Assembly (NCBI GenBank): GCA_013397795.1
Contig: VZTJ01005671.1
Location: forward strand, 286,996-350,995
Reading direction: 5' to 3'
Length of the DNA: 64,000 bases
Source of the DNA: Orthonyx spaldingii
Lineage: Eukaryota; Chordata; Aves; Passeriformes; Orthonychidae
Shown: piece by piece, positions 36,128 to 48,150 of the stretch
Numbering within the stretch: position 1 is the first letter of the stretch
How the letters are laid out: each line of letters begins with the position of its first letter
Program-made: the position numbers and the translations under genes
Notes under the pieces: model-generated
Databases searched by the model: none
What the model was told of the DNA's origin: nothing
The model's input: only the letters and a program-made list of their open reading frames with translations

Positions 36128-39100
36128 TTCACCACAGCATTTGTTAGTTTTCAGACAGACAAACAATATCCAGCAATATTTGCAAAAGTCATGCTTAAAT
36201 TGTAAAGCATTATTAACTGTCCAGCACTGATTCAAACAGCACCTACTGCTGATATTTAACATTACCAAGTTAAAAAAAATATCATGATGAGAAGAACACA
36301 GTAAAAATTGCCCACCTCGTAAACTCACTGTCTTATTGCTTTGGAGTGTTGTTTCATACAAATGTTGTGCTGAAAAACACATAAACAACTAAAATACCTT
36401 AAAACATGTAGAATTAAATGTTGTCTTACAATATGAAGGGTAAATTGTAGTTGTCAGGAGCTGAGGATAATTATAAAGCAGTTGGGGGGAGAAAGGATGT
36501 ACTACATCGCTTTCCATTTAAAAAGTTATCCACGTAAAGAGCTGTCTAGCTCAGCCTTATCAAAATGCCACTCTTCAGTATGCCAGTTACATATCATCTA
36601 TCTACACAAAATGTGCAAACAGCTATGCTGCCACATTTTGACTGAAACATTTCCTAACACAGGAGAGCACTATGTTATATCTATATCTTAATTTGTCTGT
36701 GGATCCTTGTTCAGGTGGATTTTAATACTGTTTGTGTCCTGACAACAAGGAAAAGAAGATTATGCAGGAGATGGATGAACATATTTCAAATTGCTTCCCT
36801 CTTGTTTTCTCTCACCAGGATGAAATGCATGAATAAATATTTAGTAGAAACAAAAAGCAAAATTATAGGAACACACATATTTTGCATATGTCCACAGTCT
36901 TTCTCTCTATAACAGTCCCTTTGTTCTGTGCAGCGAGTTGAGACCATTCTTCCTGTGGTTACAGAAGTAAAATAGCTAGATTCAATAATCACTATTCTAC
37001 TCTTAAAAATATAAACTCTGTATATAAATTAGATTGCATCGTTCATTATTTTTCTTCTATCTTCAAGATTTGTGATGTATATATTTGTTAAGCTTTTCGC
37101 TAGAATAAGGTAAAAGATTTTGAAATCTTTAGTATTCAAAGAACCACATTATTGGAAGAATAAAACAGCTTTTTAATGTAATTTACAGCTATGACTCACT
37201 GTGGGATTTCTTGCTGGGAATGTTCTAACAAGATTGTGTGAATGAAGCACAAAACATGTTTTACTTTGGTTACCACTGATTGATTTGAGTACTGTTTTCT
37301 CCCTCTACACAAATGGCCACTAATTATTATTATATAAACATAAAGCATATTTACACCTTAGACATAACAGGTCACAGTACAGGAATCTCTGCAGTGAATG
37401 TTCTCTACAAGTCAAAATTAATTTCCACATCCTATCTCTTGTTGTACTGGTAGTGTCAGTGTATATAATAAGTGTTTCCTTTTTATGTAGCTTCACTTAA
37501 GAGGAGACATTCTGAATATTTGTTTTATGACTGCAGGTAAACATTGAATAAACTACAGAGAGGACTGCTCTGCTGGCCCCTTGCAGTATCTAGATCTTCC
37601 ATGCAGAACACTCTATAAATGTTAGTAGAAAAGCAAACTCTTTTCAGTGCATAAGCACTGCTTCATGCTACTGAGAGAAGTTTGGCTTGTTTTGGTTTTT
37701 ATCATACTAACATTGTTTAGATGATTTTGCACTCACCCATCTTTTTTTTAATGAACTCTTAAGAGCAATAAATATTTAATACACATTTCAATATATGTTT
37801 CTTTATTACAGTTTGAACTACTAGAAAGCAGGTAAGAGAAATTTCTAGATGTCATGGTGTCCTTTGTCAGGGTACACTTTTGGAAGTCCATGGCACAGTT
37901 TTCCAAATCAATAAGTCCCTAAATGTAAACTCCTTATCTCACAACCAGACTCTTTAAGATGTCCTGATCTTTGACAACCAATAGCAGTGAGCTCCGGAGA
38001 TGACAACTGTTCTGGTTGCAAGTCTGTAAGGCACAGCAGGCATAGGTGGGACCAATTCCAAGCTGTTACTAAAAGTATACCGTGGCTTTTCTTTCATACA
38101 GGCCACTACTCCATGATTCTCATTTACAGAGGTAGTACAGATGTTTCTAGAGCTGGATCCTTAAAGCACAGATAGCATTACTGTCACTTTTCCTAGCTGA
38201 AGGTCAATGCTTCAGAAGAGACAGGGATATCCTGGAAATTAAGGCATAACTGTGATCATGGTTTTCCCAGAGTGGCTTCCTACACCACAAGGTGAAGCTC
38301 CACAAGCTTGCCGAGTTGTAGCTGACTAATGAAGAATAAAACCTAATATACAATTCCATACTCACTTGTCAACTGAGAACTTAAAATTTGGTCATAGGAT
38401 TATTATTATCATTTTGGGTAACCTGGCAGAAGGTATGTGAACCAAAGGTAAGAGGATTGCTCATATCACAAAGAGAGGGAAAACAAAGTGTGTAGTAAAT
38501 CAAGTTGATGAACATCTTATATAAATATTTATTAATGCAAGAAATGTAAACAGTAGCGTCTTATGATTATGATAATGATTACATATACAACTTAGTTATC
38601 ATAACAGAAATTGGTGAAGTCACGTGGTTGGAACAGAATCATAAATTGTACTCCTTGCCTAGGATGTGCTGCCTAGTGATAAAGGAGGCATGACATAGTC
38701 TATGAGCAATATAAGCCCTTTTTTGAGCTACAAGAGAAAGTGTACCTGCTGAAAGTCTGCATGATAACAAAATGGGAGATGAACATGGGTGCTCTGACTG
38801 AAGTTGCAGCTCAGAGAGAACGTTCACAGGGATAAGGATTCTCTCCAAGTGATTAATGGGGTTCCCCAAAGCATGGGACTTAGACGAAGTGAAAGGTTTA
38901 AACTACCTGTCCAACCACTTGGAAACAAACACAGTAGAATCCAGACTGACAAGCAAGTCTGGGAGTACGTTAGACATATACTTCTCTTTAAGACAATTAA
39001 AAGGACAAAATAAACATCCATAACCTGATGATTTTCTCTAAGAGGAATGAAATGAGAAATTATCATGCGATTTAGACAAATGAACATTAAGGACGAGAAT

Positions 39101-41271
39101 TCACAAAGTTTAATAAAGGAGATAGAGATATGGGAAGAATGGAAACATGAACAAGGTGTATGTGTACCTTCACGCATCTACTTTAAAAATTTCACCCATA
39201 AGATAAACTTGTTATAACTTGTCTTATTGCCTTTATTAATGCCACAGAAGCAGACAGCCTACTATAATTCTGCTAAACGAGGCTGTGTCTCAGACAGTTG
39301 ATGTGCTCTTCTTCCAAATAATGAAGAAAGGTGGCACTGGCTGCTTAAAAAAAATTTTTAAATCTAACCATTTGTAAATGGCCTACTGAGAGGCAGTTTG
39401 AAGTAAACTTAAAGCTATCAGTCACAGCTGGTACAATAGAACTTACAGCCAAATATTTAATTTAAATTGCAAGATTTCTTAGCAAAAATAGTTATTGAAT
39501 ATTCCAAGTATTTTGAGAAGGATAATTATAGTTTCTATGCAATTGTGGACAATTGCCAGGAACAGGGGAAAACATTTCCTAAATATTCAGTATATGCTGT
39601 TTTTTAGAAATGGTGTGAAAATCTATCACCATTTTTAAAAAAAAAAATAAAAAAGAGAAATAGAAAAAATCCTAACATCCTAGAAGTTTTCAAATTGTGG
39701 TGGGACAGGAAAAGGCCAAGTCAGAAACCCAGAACTCGCATCTGTTTTTGCCAAACTTGTGAGAACAAATATTGTTAATATTATAAAACAGATTACTTTA
39801 ATGGTGTATTTAGCTGCAGCATAGCCTGCAAAATGTGACTAATTATCTCACATAACTTCAAGAAACTCATTTCCCAAAGGAATAGTGACAACAAAACTTT
39901 GTCCTTACAGCACTTTGCATTTGTGAGTCTAGAAAAGATTTATAAAATTTGCTAATTAAGTCTCACAAACCTCAAGAGAACAAGTAAAGCAATAGTTTAC
40001 TAATTTTTATGGATGCTGTGCCTCCAACTAAAGTAATTTGTGAAAGGTCACATAAAGTCAGACAGAGCTAGAAAGAGATCAAAAGATATTCTTTGCTAAA
40101 GGCCAATGGCATAGGAGTGCCCAACAAAAAACACTGTTCTATTGCAGTTCAGACTGCTGCATGCCTGTATCCATTAAAGTGTCATTGAGAAGTCTCTTGC
40201 TATAGTTTTCACCCTCTTTTTCGTTCTACGTTTTTATATTAAAACATAAATAGTAATTTTCTGCATATTGGGTATAATAAGTTAGCCTTTTTGTAGGGCA
40301 GTTAGACCAAGCTTGAAATTCTTTAAATATTTGTTCTGTATGTATTTGTAGTGTTGTGAGAGAGCTTATTAATCATAAGGATGAAATAATGGAAAACTCT
40401 AAAGGGGAATTTGTGAACTTAAAATGTGTGCTATGGTAAGACAGACTCCTTTAAATAACAGGCATGTATGATACTCTACTAAATGCTTTACATCCTCTTT
40501 CTACAATCAGGGACATTTGTATTTTTATATAGCTGTTGTAACAATTTGGGGTATCTGTGTGTGTCTCACTGAAGAATGCTCATTAACTCCTAAAATTGCC
40601 ATGTTACTGAATGCCTCAAGGAGTATTAAACCCATCACAAACTGACAAATTCCCTAACAGAAATCAATCTTCTTGTCTGGTTGAAGCTGCAAAACAAACA
40701 GTATCAGCCATTAATCTGGCAGTCTGGCTTGTGGCCAAAAAACCAGTTAGGCTAGGAAGGCCACATGAACTGGGAAAAACTATCTAGGTTAAAAGAGAGC
40801 AGATATCTGGAATGGAATACCCCTCAGAAAAAGCATGGTTTTCAAGTTGCTGGTTCTCAGTTATATCTATAATAAATACAGATGGAGAAAAAAAAACAAA
40901 TAAAGGGTTCTGTTTACTGAAAAGAGCTTCATGTCAACAGAAGGGTCACTTAAGAACAAAACAACTTTGATGCAGGAGTGAGATGAATAAACCTCAATTT
41001 GAAAAACAAGGCATGTTTAAAAGAATACCATGAAATTCCAAAGAATGCTCTGGCCTACACCCCCCAAACTCTCACGACTGTAAGAAGAAATTGAGGAGAA
41101 AATAGACATATGTATAGAGAATTTCATTGTTTTGTTTGGATGCCCATTTTTTGCTAAAGAAGGAATAAATTATTTTCTCTAGTGTAAAAAGCTAACTGTA
41201 CATTTCTCTTGAATGAATTTAAAACTTCTGTGCCTATGGCACTGAAATTGTGAGAGGGGAGGGGAGGGGAG
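36128..41271 (+). other. Intronic unique sequence
   Basis: No exon or repeat family recognised in about 5 kb. A-rich run at 39637-39667. It ends in a (GGGGA)n run at the second assembly gap. Frames such as the one near 38824 on the - strand have no recognisable domain. Confidence 0.4.
41254..41271 (+). repeat. (GGGGA)n run at the edge of the assembly gap
   Basis: Three complete GGGG tracts separated by single A, with a fourth starting where the N run begins. The repeat probably continues into the gap. Confidence 0.85.
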
Positions 41272-41429
41272 NNNNNNNNNNNNNNNNNNNNNNNNNNNNN
41301 NNNNNNNNNNNNNNNNNNNNNNNNNNNNNNNNNNNNNNNNNNNNNNNNNNNNNNNNNNNNNNNNNNNNNNNNNNNNNNNNNNNNNNNNNNNNNNNNNNNN
41401 NNNNNNNNNNNNNNNNNNNNNNNNNNNNN
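41272..41429. other. Assembly gap (158 N)
   Basis: Run of N directly after the (GGGGA)n run. Reading frames across it are artefacts. Confidence 0.95.
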
Positions 41430-42602
41430 GTGCATTTTTCAATGACTGCTTTTAAGCATGGGCCAAATTCCTCAGCTTTTCCTCACATTAAAAATGCATT
41501 AAATCACAAGGTCTTCTTTCCTGAAGTCAAGAGTTACTCATCTCAAGGACTATAGAAAGAGGATTCTAAACTAGGTATTGACCTCTTAGCCTGATATTGA
41601 GAAGACAGGTTATTTAGTGGCAGCAGGAAAACGAAAGCAATTTCCCAGTCTCAATCCCTCATTCCCCTCTGTATGTGAATACAATCTCGTACAGAGAAAG
41701 GTAAACCAAAATACTGTAAAGTGGCTGCAAAGTAATTAATCTTAGAGTGAAAGGATGAAAACATGAACTACTATCAGTAATTTACTTTGCTGTAAGTAGG
41801 TTAGACACTTCCAAATCTGAAATGCTAACTCAAAAAAGGCAGGTAGTCAGCCACATCAGACAGTGGCTCTGCTGTCTGCTGCTGCATTTCTCTGCTCCAG
41901 CAAAATTATCTTGACATTTGTGCATAAACCAGTCTTAAATTATGAATATCTGGGATTATTTATAAATTTTAGTATAGAGATTTTTTGTTTGTAGTTAGAC
42001 TTAAATCTTTGATAAGATATTAAATATGAGAACTGAACTATTGTGTTTTATTCAGCAAGCCACTAAATTTCTAGAGACAAAGGAGTTTATAATAATCTTT
42101 CTAGCCTACTGTTCTAAGGCCTTGATTTGCCTTCTAAATCACAGGTGCACATTGCCATTATCTTGTAACATCAGCTTGTTCTTCACATGTGTTAGTGATT
42201 TGCATGTCCTCTAGATGATAGAACAGATACACCTGCATGCTGAAGGGCTGAGTTAAATCATTAGTCAAGGCTTATGTCAGGCTGCTTTGGGCCTCAATGC
42301 AGCATTTGATTGTAAGCATCTTGTTCTTCTGTTGCCTGAGTTATTCTGCCTCTTTCAGCAGAACACCTTCCCTGGAGGGAAACAGTCGTGTGCAGTTTGC
42401 TAGGTCACCATCAAGTCAGACAGGAGTCATAAATACCTTTAGAGAAATGAGTATTTGTTCAATAACAGAGGCTTCTTCAGGAAATTAACTTGTCTTGAGG
42501 ACTTAAGTTCATTTAGAATCTGGTGTTCTCTTAGACACAGTCATAGCCTGGTTATTCACTGGTGCAGCATAATAATATGTATTTAGTCTACAGTGAACAG
42601 AT
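41430..42602 (+). other. Intronic unique sequence
   Basis: Nothing recognisable as exon, RNA gene or repeat family. Confidence 0.4.
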
Positions 42603-42840
42603 ATGATAATATGTATGCATATATCGCATACTAATATATTATTAACATATATTATTAATAATATATATTTAATATATATCTTATATATTATATATTATTA
42701 TATCTATTATTATATATGGTCATATATTAATAATATAATAATATATGTAGTTATATTTTTATTATTTATATATAAACATTATTAATAAAACATTATTACA
42801 TATAATATATATTTTATATACACACATAGATGTATAATAC
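42603..42840. repeat. AT-rich low-complexity tract with many self-complementary words
   Basis: About 240 bases made almost only of TATA, ATTA and TAAT words, with few G or C, ending in CACACA. The 60-codon + frame over it (Ile/Tyr-rich) is not a gene. Confidence 0.92.
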
Positions 42841-45800
42841 ACTGTTTTTAGTATACAGTGAGTTCTGGTGAATCTTTGTAGTTAATACATCTACATTCCA
42901 AAAGGAGGCGTCAGAAGAAATATTGCACAGACGTAGAAGGCCAATAAAAGGATGCCTATGTCTGTCTGTTGTTTACAAAGGAAACTAAGAGTGATGAGAG
43001 AAGAAATGTTAAATGTAGAATTATGTCTGTGATAGTATTATGAGTAGCACCTGGTAATTCAACCAGATATTTTGAGTTTAAGTGAATTGCTGATCCTTAA
43101 AATAATCCTTAATAGCTCTGCTATACTAATCTCACTCTTTGTAGAAAAGTGTTTCTGTGCATTCTTAAATTTCCTACCAGGAAAACATTAATCCACTGTA
43201 GCATTTGTTACTCATTCTGATCATTCCTGCTTAAAAAAGAGTAATTAATTACAAAACAATTTACCTTTTCAACACTTGTTGATTTTTTTTTTAAAAAGTG
43301 TCGAACTGACAGGAAAAGAGGTCTCTCATTGGTTTTTGTGCGATTTGTTTGGTGTTATTGCGTTTTATTATTTGTTTGTTTGAGTTTTTTTAATCTCCTT
43401 TGGAAACTGGGTTTTCTGTGATAAAAATATTCTGTTCAGCTGCATATTCTTTTACTACTTCGATACCTGGACTCTGCAAATGCTCAAGGTCATTCCTGTG
43501 GGTTCAGCAATGACTGCACACTAGTTGTGCCAGCGATCCTTCCAGATCCAGAGCACATGTAGCTCTAGCTGGGGTTACATACTGAGCTATGCACGAACAT
43601 TAAAACCAAGAAAAATGAAATTTTAAAGCTTGAATGAACTCTTTAACATTGACTCAATTAGGGTGTGTGAATTCTAGACTGATGATTACTCAGATACAAC
43701 AGTACTGATATACACAGCAAAATGTCTCTGTAATGCATAGCATGGAAAAGCAGTGATACAGCAAGGTGTCACATAACTCTAGAAATCCCTATTAGAAAAA
43801 CAGTTATAACATATTTAAAGAGAAATTCCTTGCAGAACAAGGCATTCAAAAGCAATAAAACTTTTTGTTCTTAGTTCACCCAGGATATTATTTTTGAGGT
43901 GTAAACACAAACAACTTAATGTTTATTTCTTATGCACAAAATGCACTGAACTAAATTTAAAAATTACCCCATTATGTTTTCGAACTCAATAGAACTAAGT
44001 AAATAAACAGAACTAGAGATTTCTCTAACATTTTCTTATTTACCAGAAAGAGGTTGATTAGACAGCATAATTACTGAGGTTTTATGCAACACGCACATGT
44101 AGTTGAGAGTACATATGTATACATATATAAACACAGAGAAAGCTAGATAAATTGAACAAAAGGAAAGTCTTGGCCAACAAATGACAGAGAACTTTTGTAA
44201 ACGGATTTAACCATTTCTGTAGGATTTCTGATGTTGGAGAATAGCAGGTATGAAACCTTCATGTGTCTCTCCTTGTGATTTCTAGAGAAATACATGTAGT
44301 ATTGAACTGTTAGTTTATGGTCCCATGGAGGTGAGGAAATACTGATCACAAAAGCTTTGTGCAGGCTTACAAGAAGGAAGCCAAACTTTGCTTATGAAGG
44401 ATACTTTTTGGAGCAGTCTGTAAGAGTATATTATTTATCTTATGACAAAAATACAACAGTGACGTAAACCCCAGACTCCTCACAGTTGCATGCTTGTTCT
44501 ATCAATCACAGTTACTTGCAAGAAAGAGTAATGTGAAGGAAACATCTGTTCGACGGTGGGTGGGCTGTCTGCTCTGTCACCTGTAGCAGGTGTCCCCTTC
44601 AGGCTAAAGAATCCCAGGATTTTCAAAGAAGTTTATGTATTTCAGTCCTGCACCAGCAGTTTTGAAATAAAGGGACACAAATGAACATTTTCAGGCTATT
44701 TTGATACAAATGATAGTTACCAAAATCCTTAAGTTACTTAGCTTGTGTCAGACATCACAAGGCTATACATACGCATAAAATAGCATGGTTCAAAAACCAC
44801 ACCTAAGGCAAGCATTCTAGATCACAAACTCTGTATGGATACATTGAGCTATAACATGGAATTTCAAGGAATATTTCTGACTGGGCATATAGAGAAAAAA
44901 TAATCACTGAAAAATGTGAAAACTTGAAGACTTTAGACTTGGCTCTATCTTGGAATGTATTTTAAACAGTTCAGTGCAAGAATGAAAACATTCAAAGATT
45001 AAAGAAGATTGTTTATTTTACTGACAGAATTCAATGTAAGTGTGGAAAATGTTGCCTTTTCCTTTCTGGTCTGTAAGGATATCTTACCTCTTCAGCAGGT
45101 CAGTCTGTAACTATGGAAATCTAGCTTAGCTGTAATAGAGCTCCAGCTTCAGATAGCTATTTTTGCTGTGATTTATATCTGAAAATGATACAATTTTTTT
45201 CTTTTTTAATTTATATCTGTACTTTCAAATATAGCACAAGTTATAAAGCCATAAGTAGTCATCCAGTGCTTACTATATATTTCGCTTAGGAAGTGACAAG
45301 TCTTTCTTGGGGAACTTTATTCCTTTTGATTTATTTTGATGTCTGTAGGACTAATAATCTGGATCTTGCAGCTGGGTTAGTATTTAATAGTTTAAAATCA
45401 GATCACAGCAAGCTGATTTTTTTGTCATACTAACATTCACTCCATATGTAGGATTTCCATGAATTACCCAAGTGCATATTACTACTGCTTATACTACACT
45501 CCAGGGATTCAAGCATTGCTTTCAAGTGTCGGAGGGATTCGGAAAACATTTTAAACATCAAATTTTCCCTGAAACGCATTTAACCATCTCTGTTTCATGG
45601 CTTTATCTGTATAGATGTGAAATGAATGATACAAATATAATTTCATTTGCTCATGTGAGCCCTCAACAAGACCTCAAAGGTATGGTTCATTTTTATTAAG
45701 TGTTGCTCCAAACAATATGGAAGGGAAATACCTCCTGTTATGAACAGAATGTATATTAATAGTCCCAATTGTCAGCCATGAGCAGCTCCTTGGCATTTGA

Positions 45801-47218
45801 TGTATATCCTCTGGATTCTTGTCTTCTGGCCTTACCTCAAAGAATGCCATGGGGCCAAGTTTTATATCTTCACTTCTGCTTAAATCTTGGTTACTTGTGG
45901 AACATATGCTTATGATAGTACCCAGACATGATGCTTTTACTAAACCTGTAGCCCTTTTGAATGCCAAGTCTGTAGGAGAATAAAAAACGGTTTTCTAATA
46001 ATTTTGTCTTATGACCATCATAAAAGAGCATGTAGCTTGGTGGTAATTTATGACAGTGCATCTGCTGAGCTACAGGAGCTTGGAAAAACTATCCTGTTAA
46101 TGGTGTCCTAAGCTAAAATTGTTATGCATTCATCAAGTTGCAATAAATAGAAGAAGAGCTAATGCATTAAAGTTAATAGGGCTGCTGGAGATATTTACAG
46201 TGAATAACAGTATGGATGCACTCGGATAGCTATTAATCTCACCGGGAAATCCATTTTAGTGTAAAGTTTGTAAAAAGGGAATAATGAGGAAGCAATAGAT
46301 TGGTGCTTATGGCAGACTAATGTAAAAATGTGTCACTTGACAATGAACTCATTTCAGGGTGCATTCATTACATCTTAAAGCTATTTCTAGATATATAATT
46401 ATAATATATAATTATGGTATATATTCCTCTTATTCCTAAGACTGTGCTATTTCAGTCACATTTGAAAAATCAAGCTAAATCCAGCATGCCTACTACCAGA
46501 AAGAATGTTTTGGTGACATGGAAAAAAATAGACTTGAAATGAAAGTAGTTAAGATTGTCTGTAATTCTGTAACAAAGCTGTACAGTACAATTGCAGTAAG
46601 TAATTAACTTAAAATGATAATAAAAAGCCCAAATAATGTATTATCAGGCCTATTAAATGCTTTTTTAGAGTCTCTTTCATATGTGGTATTGAATAAGCCC
46701 TTAACATTTAAATATCTCAATCAGTCTAAACTAGAATGAATTGACAGCACTAAGTTTTCAGTTGTTTTGCAGAAAGTGTTCACTAAGGACATCTAGCCCA
46801 TTAATTAATGTTTACATATATATCTTATTGGCCTAGCCAGACCTTTGCATTAAGAAATAGCTGCTTGTATGTATATCTCAATTTGGTTCTGTGAATTATT
46901 CTCTCATGCTCTCTAAGTACTATTAATATATCCATTATATTTTTGGTACAAATAAATGCTCGATAAATAGAGAACGCACCTTTCCCCCATCTTTCCATTC
47001 TTAAGTTTGATGTCTCTATGGTTTACAGTACTATATTTGCCTAAACTCCAGATTTGGGATTTAAGACAAGGCTTATCTTCTAATTTTCAAGGTTGAAGTA
47101 GGACATGTGATGCATGTGAATGCTAATGCAATGGTCCAAAATGCTGATCTAGCAGATAGCAATACTGACTATAGTGAGAAAATTGATATTCAAAGGGAAT
47201 AAAATCGAAAAAAGCAAT
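42841..47218 (+). other. Intronic unique sequence
   Basis: No exon or CR1 recognised. The 46160-46400 block is repeat-free and may be conserved, which cannot be tested here. The 43490-43600 stretch is GC-richer and might be a very old repeat that I cannot name. Confidence 0.4.
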
Positions 47219-47937
47219 CATCTTTGCCAACAACATAGACAGTGGGATTGAGTACACTCTCACAAGTTTGATGATGACTCCAAGCTCTGTGGTTCAGTTG
47301 ATGTGCTGGAGGGAAGGGATGTCATCCAGAGGGACCTGGACAGGCTTGAGAGGGGGTTGTGTGTGTGAACCTCATGAAACTCAACAAGGTCAAGGTCCTG
47401 CACCTGGGTAGGGCAATCCCAAACACAAATACAGTTAGGTGGAGAATGGATTAAGGGCAGCCCTGGCAAGAAGGACTTGGGCTGAAGTGTGGACAAGAAG
47501 CTTGTCATAACCCAACAATATGTACTCAAAGCCCAAAAAGCCAACTGTATCTGGGGCTGCATCAAAAGAAGTGGGGCCAGTAGGTCAAGGGAGGTGATTT
47601 TGCCCCTCTACTCTACCCTTGTGAGATCCCAGCTGGAGTGCTGCAGCCAGCTCTGGGGCTCCCAAGATGCGAAAGATATTTATGTGTTGGAGTGAGTCTG
47701 AAGGAAGGCCATGAAGATGATGAGAGGGCTGGAGCACCTCTGCTATGAAGACAGGCTGAGAGAGTTGGGTTGTTCACCCTGGAGAAGAGAAGGCTCATGG
47801 CACACGACTAATCAGCCTTCCAGTACCTAAAGCGGACCACAAGAAAGATGGAGAAGTACATTTACAACAGCATGCGGTGATAGAACAAGGGGTAGTGGCT
47901 TTAAACTGAAAGTTAAACGTAGATCTGATATATAGGC
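47219..47937 (+). mobile_element. CR1 ORF2 fragment (left half of a tail-to-tail pair)
   Basis: Forward CR1 from the reverse-transcriptase core. The catalytic motif reads KFDDD at 47264-47278, where the family has KFADD. Further landmarks are a GRD..QRDLDRL-like segment, LVITQQYVLKAQKANCIWGC (47504-47563) and [20 protein letters not shown] (47579-47638). It ends within the 3' part after TTAAACTGAAAGTTAAACG, so its own 3' end is missing. Frameshifts and stops are frequent. Confidence 0.92.
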
Positions 47938-48150
47938 ATGGAACCTTCCACTAGACTACTTCACTCAGGGCCCCATCCAGCCTGGCCTTGAACACTTCCA
48001 GGGGCAGGACATCCACAGTGTCTCAAGGCAACCTGTTCCAGTGCTTTGCACCCTCATCATAAAAAATTTCTTCCTTATACATAATCTGAATCTACCCGCC
48101 TTCCATATAAGACCATTGTCCCTTGTACTACCTGACCTAGACGCTCTGTC
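47938..48150 (-). mobile_element. CR1 3' fragment (right half of a tail-to-tail pair)
   Basis: Reads on the + strand as reverse-complement CR1: ACCTTCCACTAGACTACTTC, CATCCAGCCTGGCCTTGAAC, AACCTGTTCCAGTGCTTTGC and a TTTCTTCCTTATACATAATC block. The last about 60 bases of the normal 3' end are absent at the junction. The right boundary is approximate. Confidence 0.9.

Noticed and set aside
41154..41555. Frames across the second gap
   Set aside because: Mostly N; no sequence support.
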